Part shown: positions 1 through 7,223 of the stretch, in pieces
How the letters are laid out: each line of letters starts with the position of its first letter
Position numbering within the stretch: the first letter of the stretch is position 1
Notes under the pieces: model-generated
What the model was told of the DNA's origin: nothing
The model's input: the letters and a program-made list of their open reading frames with translations, nothing else
Database searches by the model: none
Origin: an uncultured Bacteroidales bacterium
GTDB lineage: Bacteria > Bacteroidota > Bacteroidia > Bacteroidales > Paludibacteraceae
DNA length: 9,953 nt
Direction: 5' to 3'
Assembly (NCBI GenBank): GCA_903929065.1
Contig: CAIYTJ010000152.1
Coordinates: 1 to 9,953 of the forward strand
Position numbers and translations under genes: made by a program

Positions 1-1233
1 AAAGTAGCCGATCAAATTTCTGACGCCATTCTCGACAATTTTCTGGCATTGGACAGCACTTCAAAAGTGGCCTGCGAAACTCTTGTAACCACCGGACAGG
101 TTGTATTGGCCGGCGAAGTAAAATCAAACGCTTATATCGATGTTCAATCGGTGGCACGTCGCGTTATTAACCGCATTGGTTATACCAAAAGCGAATATAT
201 GTTTGATGGTAATGCATGTGGTATTTTCTCAGCATTGCACGAACAATCGGGCGATATCAACCGTGGTGTGGAACGCGAAGACCCAATGAATCAGGGTGCG
301 GGCGACCAGGGAATGATGTTTGGTTATGCCACTAACGAAACCAAAAACCTGATGCCGATTGCGCTTGACTTGTCGCATGCATTGGTTGAAGAACTGGCTG
401 CTATTCGCCGCGAAGGAAAAGTAATGACTTACCTCCGTCCAGATTCAAAATCGCAGGTGACCATCGAATATGATGACAATAACCAACCGGTTAAGGTTCA
501 CACTATTGTTGTTTCAACTCAGCATGATGATTTTTCAAAACCATCTGCAACGAAATCGGAGCAACAGGCTGACGAGGAAATGTTGTCAATAATTAAAGAA
601 GATGTGAAAAACATTCTGATTCCTCGTGTAAAAGCATTGGATGTTCAGTTTGCTCAATTAATTAAAGAAGATTTTATTCTTCATGTAAATCCTACTGGAA
701 AATTCGTAATAGGTGGTCCTCACGGTGATACCGGCTTAACCGGACGGAAAATTATTGTTGACACATACGGTGGAAAAGGCGCTCACGGTGGTGGAGCTTT
801 TTCGGGAAAAGATCCTTCGAAAGTGGATCGTTCGGCAGCTTACGCGGCCCGTCATATTGCCAAAAACATGGTAGCAGCAGGTTTGGTTAACGAAGTGTTG
901 GTTCAGGTGGCTTACGCAATTGGAGTGGCAAAACCAATGAATTTATACGTAAATACATACGGAACAGCTCAAATTCAACTCAGCGATGGCGAAATTGCTG
1001 CCAAAATTGAAAAAATGTTCGATATGCGCCCGAAAGCCATTGAAGAACGTCTGAAACTGCGCAATCCTATTTATGAAGAAACCGCATCGTATGGTCACGT
1101 GGGGCGCACACCGGTGGAGGTCACAAAGAAATTCAAAGACGGTAACGGAAACGAAATTTCTAAAGTAGTGGAACTTTTCACCTGGGAAAAAACAGATATG
1201 GTAAGCGCTATTAAAGCTGAATTTGGAATTTAA
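1..1233 (+). CDS. metK: S-adenosylmethionine synthetase (methionine adenosyltransferase), 5'-truncated by window edge
   Basis: Makes S-adenosylmethionine from methionine and ATP, releasing phosphate and pyrophosphate; a cytosolic, normally homotetrameric enzyme. The reading frame is open from base 1 (it begins KVADQISDAILDNF, a MetK N-terminal motif), so about 20 residues including the start lie outside the window. The TTG at 49 is an internal Leu codon, not the start. Family hallmarks are the ATP-binding GAGDQG loop (295-312), the stretch GLTGRKIIVDTYGG, the P-loop-like GGGAFSGKD (787-813) followed by PSKVDRSAAYAAR, and a C-terminal WEKTD. The 410 visible residues plus the missing start give about 430, longer than the roughly 384 of E. 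coli MetK. The extra length is a charged stretch after STQHDD and an insertion before the final TWEKTD, both of which I associate with Bacteroidota enzymes. It is followed by its own terminator. Identity is certain. Confidence 0.98.
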   Translation, partial: KVADQISDAILDNFLALDSTSKVACETLVTTGQVVLAGEVKSNAYIDVQSVARRVINRIGYTKSEYMFDGNACGIFSALHEQSGDINRGVEREDPMNQGAGDQGMMFGYATNETKNLMPIALDLSHALVEELAAIRREGKVMTYLRPDSKSQVTIEYDDNNQPVKVHTIVVSTQHDDFSKPSATKSEQQADEEMLSIIKEDVKNILIPRVKALDVQFAQLIKEDFILHVNPTGKFVIGGPHGDTGLTGRKIIVDTYGGKGAHGGGAFSGKDPSKVDRSAAYAARHIAKNMVAAGLVNEVLVQVAYAIGVAKPMNLYVNTYGTAQIQLSDGEIAAKIEKMFDMRPKAIEERLKLRNPIYEETASYGHVGRTPVEVTKKFKDGNGNEISKVVELFTWEKTDMVSAIKAEFGI

Positions 1234-1260
1234 AAGATTTTAGAGCCAGAAAAATAGACA

Positions 1261-1299
1261 AAAGACTCCCGGTTTACATCCTGTAAATCGGGAGTTTTT
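1261..1299 (+). terminator. Rho-independent terminator downstream of metK
   Basis: The arms ACTCCCGGTTTACA (1265-1278) and TGTAAATCGGGAGT (1282-1295) pair over 14 positions with a single G-T wobble around a TCC loop. A T-run (1295-1299) follows, and AAAG precedes the stem. It lies 27 nt after the metK stop, so it probably ends metK transcription and separates it from the downstream small gene. Confidence 0.9.
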
Positions 1300-1342
1300 G
1301 CGTTTATTCAACAATATGGTTATTTCATTCGTTTAAATAGAA

Positions 1343-1744
1343 ATGAATCAACCTGCGGTTATATTATTCGACGGTATTTGCAATTTATGTTGCGGTTGGG
1401 TGAAATTTCTGATTCGTTGGGACAAAAAAGAACGGTTTATGTTTGCTTCTTTACAATCAAAACAGGCTGAGAGAATACTAAAAACTATTAATCTGAAGCA
1501 GGAAGAAGATGAAAGTATTGTTTATATAAAAGGAAATCTAACTTTTATTGAATCAACAGCTGTATTGAAGATATTTTCCGATTTGGGAGGAATCTGGAAA
1601 TTATTCGCGATATTTAACCTGATTCCCCTGAAATTACGTGATTCAATTTACCTGTATATTGCCCGGAAAAGATACAACTGGTTCGGAAAACGGTCTGCAT
1701 GTTTGTTGCCAACCGCTGAAAATCAAAAAAGATTCTTAACATGA
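1343..1744 (+). CDS. DCC-family thiol-disulfide oxidoreductase-like protein (DUF393/YuxK-like)
   Basis: A 133-residue protein of the DCC family (Pfam PF04134), which is predicted to have a thioredoxin-like fold and a thiol-redox role; no precise substrate is known. The family-naming DxxCxxC motif is present at D10, C13 and C16 (FDGICNLCC), with an extra C17 next to it. The C-terminal family signature is also visible: a YNWFGKR stretch followed by Cys, Pro and a final RFL. There is no signal peptide, so it is probably cytoplasmic. The gene is AT-rich (1501-1560 has 16 G/C in 60), in contrast to the PBP gene after it. There is no clear Shine-Dalgarno before ATG 1343, which is usual in Bacteroidota. 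It sits alone between the metK terminator and the PBP1A promoter, so a link to either neighbour is not implied. Confidence 0.9.
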   Translation: MNQPAVILFDGICNLCCGWVKFLIRWDKKERFMFASLQSKQAERILKTINLKQEEDESIVYIKGNLTFIESTAVLKIFSDLGGIWKLFAIFNLIPLKLRDSIYLYIARKRYNWFGKRSACLLPTAENQKRFLT

Positions 1745-1778
1745 GCACTATTAAAGTCGAGAATTCCATCTTTTGCAT

Positions 1779-1786
1779 TAACTTTG
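1779..1786 (+). promoter_or_regulatory. Probable Bacteroidota-type -7 promoter box for the PBP1A gene
   Basis: TAACTTTG matches the Bacteroidota sigma-ABfr -7 consensus TAnnTTTG exactly and is followed by CA, a common extension. It lies 23 nt before ATG 1810, which would leave a short leader of roughly 15-20 nt. No good TTTG -33 element is found at the expected spacing of about 19 nt, so the call rests on the -7 box and its position in the 65-nt gap. Confidence 0.6.
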
Positions 1787-1809
1787 CATCAAAATTCTAC
1801 AACTAGAAT

Positions 1810-4272
1810 ATGGAGAAGAAAAAAAGTAATCAACTTGACGTTGTGCTAGTGTTTATTTTAAAATGGTGGGGAAAGTTTCTTGACTTTTTACCTGTTGCAT
1901 GGACGTTTATCAAAGTTTGGTGGGCAAAATTTATTGCCTGGCGCAAAAAACGGAAGGAACGTTACCACACATTGCCCTGGTATCGTAAAATTGTCAATCT
2001 TTTCGTCACATCCATCGTTCTTTTCCTGATTTATTTATTTGTAGTCGATATAAATTTATTCTGGCTGTTCGGCAAATCGCCCGGATTACGCAGCATCAGC
2101 AATCCAAACCAATCGGTTGCCTCCATGATTTACACGTCGGATGGAAAAGTGCTCGGAAAATATTTCCGCGAAAACCGCACACCGGTTACCTACGACGAAA
2201 TTTCACCCAAACTGATTAAAACACTCGTTTCAACTGAAGATGAACGGTTCTATCATCATTTCGGAATTGATTTTCAGGGCGTATTTGCTGCCATGAAAGA
2301 TATGACCCAGGGACGAAGCCGCGGTGCCAGCACTATTACGCAGCAGTTGGTGAAAAATATGTACAAAACCCGTAATCAGTATTCCACCGGACTTTTTGGT
2401 TATATTCCGGGATTGAAACTGGTTATCAGCAAAACCAAGGAATGGACCACGGCGGTGAAAATTGAACTTTTTTACAGCAAAAAAGACATTCTGACCATGT
2501 ACTTCAATACGGTGGACTTTGGAAGCAACGCTTTCGGCATTCACACGGCTGCCAAAACGTTTTTCAACACCACGCCTGCCAAACTCAACTTCGAGCAATC
2601 TGCGACGCTTGTAGGGCTTTTAAAGGCCACTTCCACGTACAGTCCCATTGCGCATGCAAAACGCTCGCTGGAGCGCCGAAATGTAGTACTGGAAAACCTG
2701 GTAAAACAAAAAGTAATCACCCAACATGAATGTGACTCGCTGAAACAGATTCCCATTCGGTTGAATTACAGCGTCGAGCAAAGCTATGACGGCGATGCGC
2801 TGCATTTCAGGGCATATCTTGAAAAATTCCTGCAGGATTGGGAAGACGAAAACGGTTATGATATTTTTTCGGATGGATTAAAAATATATGTCACCATCGA
2901 TTCGCGCATGCAGAAATATGCCGAAGAAGCCGTACACAAGCAAATGAAAAATGTCCAGAATAAATTCTGGGATCATTGGAGCGGTCAGAATCCGTGGCAG
3001 GACGAGAATCACAAGGACATTGTCAACTTCGTGGAAGATATTGCCAAAAAGACAAAAGCCTACGCGAATTTATCTGCACGGTATAAAAATTATCCCGATT
3101 CGATAACCTACTTTTTGAATAAACCGCATCCGACCAAGGTGTTTGATTACGACCTTGGCGAAAAACAGGTGACGATGAGCATTATGGACTCCATCCGGTA
3201 TATGAACCATTTTATGCACAGCAGTTTTGTGGCCATGGAGCCAAACACCGGCAATGTGAAAGCCTGGGTGGGCGATATTGATTTTAAATTCTGGCAATAC
3301 GACAAAGTGGCGCAGTCGAAGCGGCAGCCGGGATCGACCTTTAAACTTTTTGTTTATACCGCTGCCATGATGCACGGCATGTCGCCCTGCGATATGATGG
3401 TGGACAAATCTGTTACATGGACTTATGGCGAAAACGGAAAGCAAAAAACATGGACACCGCGCAATGCAAACGGGTACAGCCTTGGTTATGCCGTTTCGCT
3501 CAAAAATGCCTTTGCCCAATCCATTAATACTGTTGCGGTTCAGGTGGCACAAAAGGTCGGCATCCCTGAAATCATCAAATACGCCTATTTACTCGGCATT
3601 AAGACTGAACTCGAAAACCAGCCTTCCACCTGCCTCGGCTCGTCCGATGTTTCGCTGCTGGAACTGGTAAATTCGTTTGGAACGGTGGTAAATGAAGGTG
3701 TGTATCACGACCCGGTGCTGATTACCCGCATTGAAGACAAAGATGGAAATGTGATTTATGAGCCGAAAACCGAACAACGCCGGGTAATTCCATACGAAGA
3801 TGCCTGGCTGATGACCGAAATGCTGAAAGGCGGTATGACCGAACCCGGCGGAACATCCCGCGCACTTTGGGGCTGGGATTTATTCAACTACGATACCGAT
3901 TTCGGTGGAAAAACCGGAACCTCCTCTAATCATTCCGACGCCTGGTTTGTGGGCGTTTCGCCGAAGCTGATCGGCGGTGCATGGGTTGGCGGCGAACACC
4001 GCAGCGTTCACTTCCGTACCGGTGAATTGGGTCAGGGAAGCCGCACTGCATTACCTATTTTCGGTATGTTTATGGAAAAAGTATTGAAGGACGAAAGCCT
4101 GAAACAATACCGCGGCAAGTTCCCCACCAAGCCCAAAGAACCTATCACACGCAGTTATGGCTGCCATACGGTGCTCCCACCCGATTCCATTTCTTCCGAT
4201 TCTTCAGTAATAGAAGGAGCCGTTGCACCCGATGATGTACCGGTTAGTACCGAGCCGAATCCGAATGAATAA
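1810..4272 (+). CDS. Bifunctional class A penicillin-binding protein (PBP1A type; glycosyltransferase 51 plus transpeptidase)
   Basis: Polymerises lipid II into glycan strands and crosslinks the stem peptides on the periplasmic side of the inner membrane. The 820 residues contain a cytoplasmic Trp-rich N-terminus (1-57), a basic patch (RKKRKER, about 45-51), a single membrane anchor (about 62-79), the GT51 domain and a penicillin-binding transpeptidase domain. GT51 motifs are EDERFYHHFG with the catalytic Glu at 143, and GASTITQQLVKN at 172-183. Transpeptidase motifs are S509-T-F-K512 (nucleophile Ser509), S571-I-N573 and K701-T-G703. All key residues are present, so both activities should be intact. 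The tail after about residue 780 is acidic and rich in Ser and Pro and is probably disordered. The gene is more GC-rich than its neighbours (3961-4020 has 39 G/C in 60). It has its own probable promoter and ends at a hairpin shared with the opposite operon. I am sure of the family; I give no symbol because mrcA/ponA naming is not settled in this phylum. Confidence 0.97.
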   Translation: MEKKKSNQLDVVLVFILKWWGKFLDFLPVAWTFIKVWWAKFIAWRKKRKERYHTLPWYRKIVNLFVTSIVLFLIYLFVVDINLFWLFGKSPGLRSISNPNQSVASMIYTSDGKVLGKYFRENRTPVTYDEISPKLIKTLVSTEDERFYHHFGIDFQGVFAAMKDMTQGRSRGASTITQQLVKNMYKTRNQYSTGLFGYIPGLKLVISKTKEWTTAVKIELFYSKKDILTMYFNTVDFGSNAFGIHTAAKTFFNTTPAKLNFEQSATLVGLLKATSTYSPIAHAKRSLERRNVVLENLVKQKVITQHECDSLKQIPIRLNYSVEQSYDGDALHFRAYLEKFLQDWEDENGYDIFSDGLKIYVTIDSRMQKYAEEAVHKQMKNVQNKFWDHWSGQNPWQDENHKDIVNFVEDIAKKTKAYANLSARYKNYPDSITYFLNKPHPTKVFDYDLGEKQVTMSIMDSIRYMNHFMHSSFVAMEPNTGNVKAWVGDIDFKFWQYDKVAQSKRQPGSTFKLFVYTAAMMHGMSPCDMMVDKSVTWTYGENGKQKTWTPRNANGYSLGYAVSLKNAFAQSINTVAVQVAQKVGIPEIIKYAYLLGIKTELENQPSTCLGSSDVSLLELVNSFGTVVNEGVYHDPVLITRIEDKDGNVIYEPKTEQRRVIPYEDAWLMTEMLKGGMTEPGGTSRALWGWDLFNYDTDFGGKTGTSSNHSDAWFVGVSPKLIGGAWVGGEHRSVHFRTGELGQGSRTALPIFGMFMEKVLKDESLKQYRGKFPTKPKEPITRSYGCHTVLPPDSISSDSSVIEGAVAPDDVPVSTEPNPNE

Positions 4273-4275
4273 ATT

Positions 4276-4314
4276 AAAAACGGCTAAATCGCATTTGCAA
4301 TTCAGCCGTTTTTT
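4276..4314. terminator. Bidirectional terminator between the convergent PBP1A and queA genes
   Basis: AAAAACGGCT (4276-4285) pairs perfectly with AGCCGTTTTT (4304-4313), and the inner part continues with shorter imperfect pairing (AAT/ATT, GC/GC). The T-run on the right serves the plus strand. The A-run on the left reads as a T-run on the minus strand, so one hairpin can end both PBP1A (stop at 4272) and queA (stop at 4333). Confidence 0.85.
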
Positions 4315-4332
4315 GTGTTTCGAAACCCGAAG

Positions 4333-5382
4333 TTAGATAATCAACATCGCGTCGCCATACACTCCGAATTTATATTCCTGGGCAATAGCAATTTCGTAAG
4401 CTTTCATAATCAAATCGTAATCGCCAAACGCGCTGGTCACCATCAACAAAGTTGAATATGGTAAATGAAAGTTGGTAATCATTGAATTTGCAACGGTAAA
4501 ATCATACGGCGGGAAGATAAATTTGTTGGTCCAGCCATCGTACGATTTAATTTTCCCTTCGGTACCAACCACAGTTTCCAAAGCACGCATAACGGTAACA
4601 CCAACTGCGCAGATATTGCGGTTTTCGTCATGCGCTTTATTCACAATATTAGCCGTTTCAACAGGAACTGTCATTTGTTCTGAATCCATTTTATGTTTGG
4701 TCAGGTCTTCCACATCAATTTCGCGGAAATTTCCCAGACTCATGTGCGATGTAAGATAGGTGCTTTCAATGCCTTTAATTTCCATTCTCTTCAACAGTTC
4801 ACGGCTAAAATGCATGCCGGCTGCAGGAGCTGACACGGCGCCTTCATTTTTAGCGAAGATAGTCTGGAACCGGTCGGCATCTTCGGGCTCAACCTCACGG
4901 GTTATATTGCGCGGAAGCGGCGTTTCGCCCAACGAATAAAGGCCTTTTCTGAATTCTTCGTGCGTTCCGTCGAACAAAAAGCGCAACGTACGTCCGCGTG
5001 AAGTGGTGTTATCAATAACCTCGGCCACGATAGAATCATCTTCGCCAAAATACAATTTATTCCCGATACGGATTTTACGTGCCGGTTCCACCAATACGTC
5101 CCAAAGGCGCATTTCGTGGTTCAATTCGCGAAGCAGGAACACTTCAATCTGTGCTCCGGTTTTTTCCTTATTTCCATACAAGCGGGCAGGAAAGACCTTG
5201 GTGTCATTAAAAATGAACAAGTCATGCTCGTTGAAATATTCAAGTACATCTTTAAACGTACGATGCTCAATTTCGCCTGTTTTGCGATGTACCACCATCA
5301 TACGCGATTCGTCACGATGTTTAGCCGGATATTGGGCAATTAATTCATCCGGTAACTTGAATTTAAACTTTGATAACTTCAT
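4333..5382 (-). CDS. queA: S-adenosylmethionine:tRNA ribosyltransferase-isomerase
   Basis: Transfers and isomerises the ribosyl part of SAM onto preQ1 in tRNA (wobble position 34 of GUN anticodons), giving epoxyqueuosine, the penultimate step of queuosine synthesis. The 349 residues match the family length and show its landmarks: FIFNDTKVFPARLYG (57-70), GAVSAPAAGMHFS (181-193), GVTVMRALET (261-270), FIFPPYDF (288-295), ITNFHLPYSTLLM (302-314) and YGDAML at the C-terminus. Some motifs depart from the canonical enzyme: PAAGMHF for PTAGLHF, LPRNI for LPPYI, and TSHMSLGNF where most have LHVGxGxF. The start ATG is 11 nt after the truB stop, with an A-rich leader (ACAAGAAAAAT). It is the last gene of the minus-strand cluster. 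Queuosine enzymes for preQ1 synthesis are not in this window. Confidence 0.96.
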   Translation of the reverse strand: MKLSKFKFKLPDELIAQYPAKHRDESRMMVVHRKTGEIEHRTFKDVLEYFNEHDLFIFNDTKVFPARLYGNKEKTGAQIEVFLLRELNHEMRLWDVLVEPARKIRIGNKLYFGEDDSIVAEVIDNTTSRGRTLRFLFDGTHEEFRKGLYSLGETPLPRNITREVEPEDADRFQTIFAKNEGAVSAPAAGMHFSRELLKRMEIKGIESTYLTSHMSLGNFREIDVEDLTKHKMDSEQMTVPVETANIVNKAHDENRNICAVGVTVMRALETVVGTEGKIKSYDGWTNKFIFPPYDFTVANSMITNFHLPYSTLLMVTSAFGDYDLIMKAYEIAIAQEYKFGVYGDAMLII

Positions 5383-5393
5383 ATTTTTCTTGT

Positions 5394-6125
5394 TTAATTA
5401 TTTTCTTTTAATTCAATTTCCAACAGTTTCTGACTGTCCAGAATATTTTTTTCTACATGCTGTACCAATTCTTCAATCTCCCAGCAATCTTCCAGTCTTA
5501 CTTCACCTATTCGGGTGCGCTCAAGTGCAATCAAATGTGCACCACTTCCCAATGCCAATCCAATGTCGCGTGCCAGAGCCCTTATATAAGTTCCTTTACT
5601 GCAGACAACCCTGATTTTAAGAAGCGGCAACGTAAAATCCAGTATTTCAATCTCATCTATAACCAATAATTTTGGTTTTAGTTCAACTTCCTGCCCATCC
5701 CGGGCATAATCGTAGGCACGCTTACCATCCACTTTTACAGCAGAATATGCGGGCGGAACCTGCCAAATCTCACCTACAAAGCGTGGAACAATTTCATCAA
5801 CCATTTGCCGGGTAATGTGGCCCGTCGGGTATGTTCCATCAATAGGTAATTCCAAATCGAAAGATGGAGTGGTTGCTCCCAGTTCCAATGTGGCTATATA
5901 TTCCTTGGTTTGATATTGAAAACTTTCAATTAATTTAGTCGATTTTCCGGTACAAAGAATCATTACTCCGGTAGCCAATGGGTCAAGTGTTCCTGCATGG
6001 CCAACTTTCACCTTCTTTATTTGAAGTGTTTTTTGCAACTTCCAGCGAAGTTTATTCACCAGATTAAACGAAGTCCAATTCAATGGTTTCACCACATACA
6101 ACACTTCTCCCTGTATAAAATCCAT
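5394..6125 (-). CDS. truB: tRNA pseudouridine(55) synthase
   Basis: Isomerises U55 in the T-loop of elongator tRNAs to pseudouridine, in the cytosol. The 243 residues carry the TruB motif GHAGTLDPLATG with catalytic Asp48, then KSTKLIESF (61-69), a Tyr in the KEYIATLELG strand (Y76), PPAYSAVKVDGKRAYDYAR (124-142) and the CSKGTYIRALARDIG block (175-189) containing Arg182. The protein stops soon after the catalytic domain with about 30 extra residues, so it lacks the C-terminal PUA domain of E. coli TruB (314 residues). The short form is what I expect in Bacteroidota. The start is 7 nt after the uppP stop and its stop is 11 nt before queA, indicating co-transcription with both. Confidence 0.97.
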   Translation of the reverse strand: MDFIQGEVLYVVKPLNWTSFNLVNKLRWKLQKTLQIKKVKVGHAGTLDPLATGVMILCTGKSTKLIESFQYQTKEYIATLELGATTPSFDLELPIDGTYPTGHITRQMVDEIVPRFVGEIWQVPPAYSAVKVDGKRAYDYARDGQEVELKPKLLVIDEIEILDFTLPLLKIRVVCSKGTYIRALARDIGLALGSGAHLIALERTRIGEVRLEDCWEIEELVQHVEKNILDSQKLLEIELKENN

Positions 6126-6132
6126 TTTCTAT

Positions 6133-6945
6133 TTATTTTGCAAATGCACTTAAATCTGCACCGAAAATAATCAGGCCTAAAATAATTGCTCCTACAATAA
6201 CGCGGTAGTAACCAAAGAATTTAAAACCATTTTTCGTCAAAAATGCAATAAAACCTTTAATAGCCACAATAGCCACCAGAAATCCAATTACATTGCCAAT
6301 GGCCAAAATGGAAATATTATGTTTTGTCAAAATCTCTGGAGTTTCTTTATAGGCATCCCAAAGGCTCTTGGCAAATGCTCCTGCCAGGGTTGGAACGGCC
6401 AGAAAAAACGAAAACTCTGCTGCTGCCTTACGTGTCAGTTTTTGCTGCATACCGCCGATAATAGTTGATGCGCTCCGGCTTAAACCCGGTAAGACTACTG
6501 CCAACACCTGAAACAATCCTATAAACAAGGCATTTTTGTTTGTAACTTTTTCTTCCGAATCAATAGTCGGATTTTTAAACCAGTTGTCAACGAAAATCAG
6601 AATAATTCCACCAAAAAACATGGTACAGGCAATAAACAAAGGCGTACCTATCATCGCGTCGATATGTTTTTTGAATAAAACACCTAAGACGGCTGCCGGA
6701 ATAAAAGCTATTAATAGTTTTACATATAACTGCAATTTACTGAAATCAAAAAACTTGCGCCAGTAAAGCACCAACACTGAAAGTATGGTTCCAAATTGAA
6801 TATTCTCAATGAACAGTTTGGTAAAATCGCTTTTTTCGATGCCCATAAACGCTGAAACCAAAGCCATGTGCCCGGTAGACGAAATTGGCAAAAACTCGGT
6901 AAGGCCTTCAACAATGGCCAATATGATTGTATGCAGAATACTCAT
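6133..6945 (-). CDS. uppP: Undecaprenyl-diphosphatase (BacA/UppP family)
   Basis: An inner-membrane phosphatase that converts undecaprenyl pyrophosphate to the monophosphate, recycling the lipid carrier for peptidoglycan and surface polysaccharides; overexpression in other bacteria gives bacitracin resistance. The 270 residues are mostly hydrophobic with several membrane segments. Both active-site motifs are present: E13xxxE17 in VEGLTEFLPISSTGH (12-26) with Ser23, and the PGLSRS motif (153-158) with Arg157. The start codon overlaps the stop of the upstream DUF3098 gene by one base (TAATG), and truB follows after 7 nt. The PBP1A encoded elsewhere in the window generates the undecaprenyl pyrophosphate that this enzyme handles. 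Confidence 0.97.
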   Translation of the reverse strand: MSILHTIILAIVEGLTEFLPISSTGHMALVSAFMGIEKSDFTKLFIENIQFGTILSVLVLYWRKFFDFSKLQLYVKLLIAFIPAAVLGVLFKKHIDAMIGTPLFIACTMFFGGIILIFVDNWFKNPTIDSEEKVTNKNALFIGLFQVLAVVLPGLSRSASTIIGGMQQKLTRKAAAEFSFFLAVPTLAGAFAKSLWDAYKETPEILTKHNISILAIGNVIGFLVAIVAIKGFIAFLTKNGFKFFGYYRVIVGAIILGLIIFGADLSAFAK

Positions 6946-6947
6946 TA
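6943..6947 (-). other. TAATG stop-start overlap between the DUF3098 gene and uppP
   Basis: On the minus strand the TAA stop of the small membrane-protein gene (6945-6947) shares its last A with the ATG of uppP (6943-6945). Such overlaps usually mean translational coupling by reinitiation, which would tie the levels of the two proteins together. Confidence 0.8.
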
Positions 6948-7175
6948 TTCTTTGCTTTTTGGTTTATAAAGTAAAGCAAAAATGATTGATATAAATCCAA
7001 ACAACGAAACCATAGGACCAACTGTTATCCGACGGAAACTGAAAACATCAGGATTAAATTCCTTGATTGTGGCGGAACCTGACATTAAAATAAAACCAAT
7101 TACAATAATCACAAAGCCAATGGCAATCAATATCATATTGATCTTGCCAAGCATAAATTTTTTGTCGTTTTCCAT
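6945..7175 (-). CDS. DUF3098 family small membrane protein of unknown function
   Basis: A 76-residue protein with two membrane helices (about 12-32 and 52-70). A short loop joins them, containing SATIKEFNPDVFSFRRITVGP, and the C-terminus is charged (KPKSKE). The loop pattern with FNPDVFSFRRI resembles the DUF3098 family (PF11297), which I know from Bacteroidota, commonly beside uppP and ftsX. Function is not known. It is translationally coupled to uppP (TAATG overlap) and starts 48 nt after ftsX. By position it may assist either envelope protein, but that is inference. The ATG at 7175 is preceded by an AT-rich leader with no Shine-Dalgarno. The alternative minus-strand frame over 7054-7485 is a shadow. 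Confidence 0.88.
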   Translation of the reverse strand: MENDKKFMLGKINMILIAIGFVIIVIGFILMSGSATIKEFNPDVFSFRRITVGPMVSLFGFISIIFALLYKPKSKE

Positions 7176-7223
7176 AATGCTTTTTATAAATTGTTTGTTT
7201 GAGGACTATATTTTTTTGAATTT

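Noticed and set aside
49..51. TTG as the start of metK
   Set aside because: The sixteen codons before it encode conserved MetK residues (KVADQISDAILDNF), so the gene starts outside the window.
1301..1342. Promoter for the DCC gene in the region after the metK terminator
   Set aside because: No convincing TAnnTTTG box was found; the best candidate (TATTTCAT at 1321) matches poorly.
1772..1789. Direct repeat TTTGCATT/TTTGCATC before the PBP1A gene as an operator
   Set aside because: The second copy is part of the -7 promoter box, and the two short copies can arise by chance in AT-rich DNA; nothing else supports a regulator site.
3070..3552. 160-codon open frame on the minus strand inside the PBP1A gene
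   Set aside because: It is antisense to the transpeptidase domain coding region, has no recognisable domain, and is explained by the composition of the real gene.
5003..5614. 203-codon plus-strand open frame across queA and truB
   Set aside because: It runs antisense across two well-supported genes and their junction, with no family resemblance.
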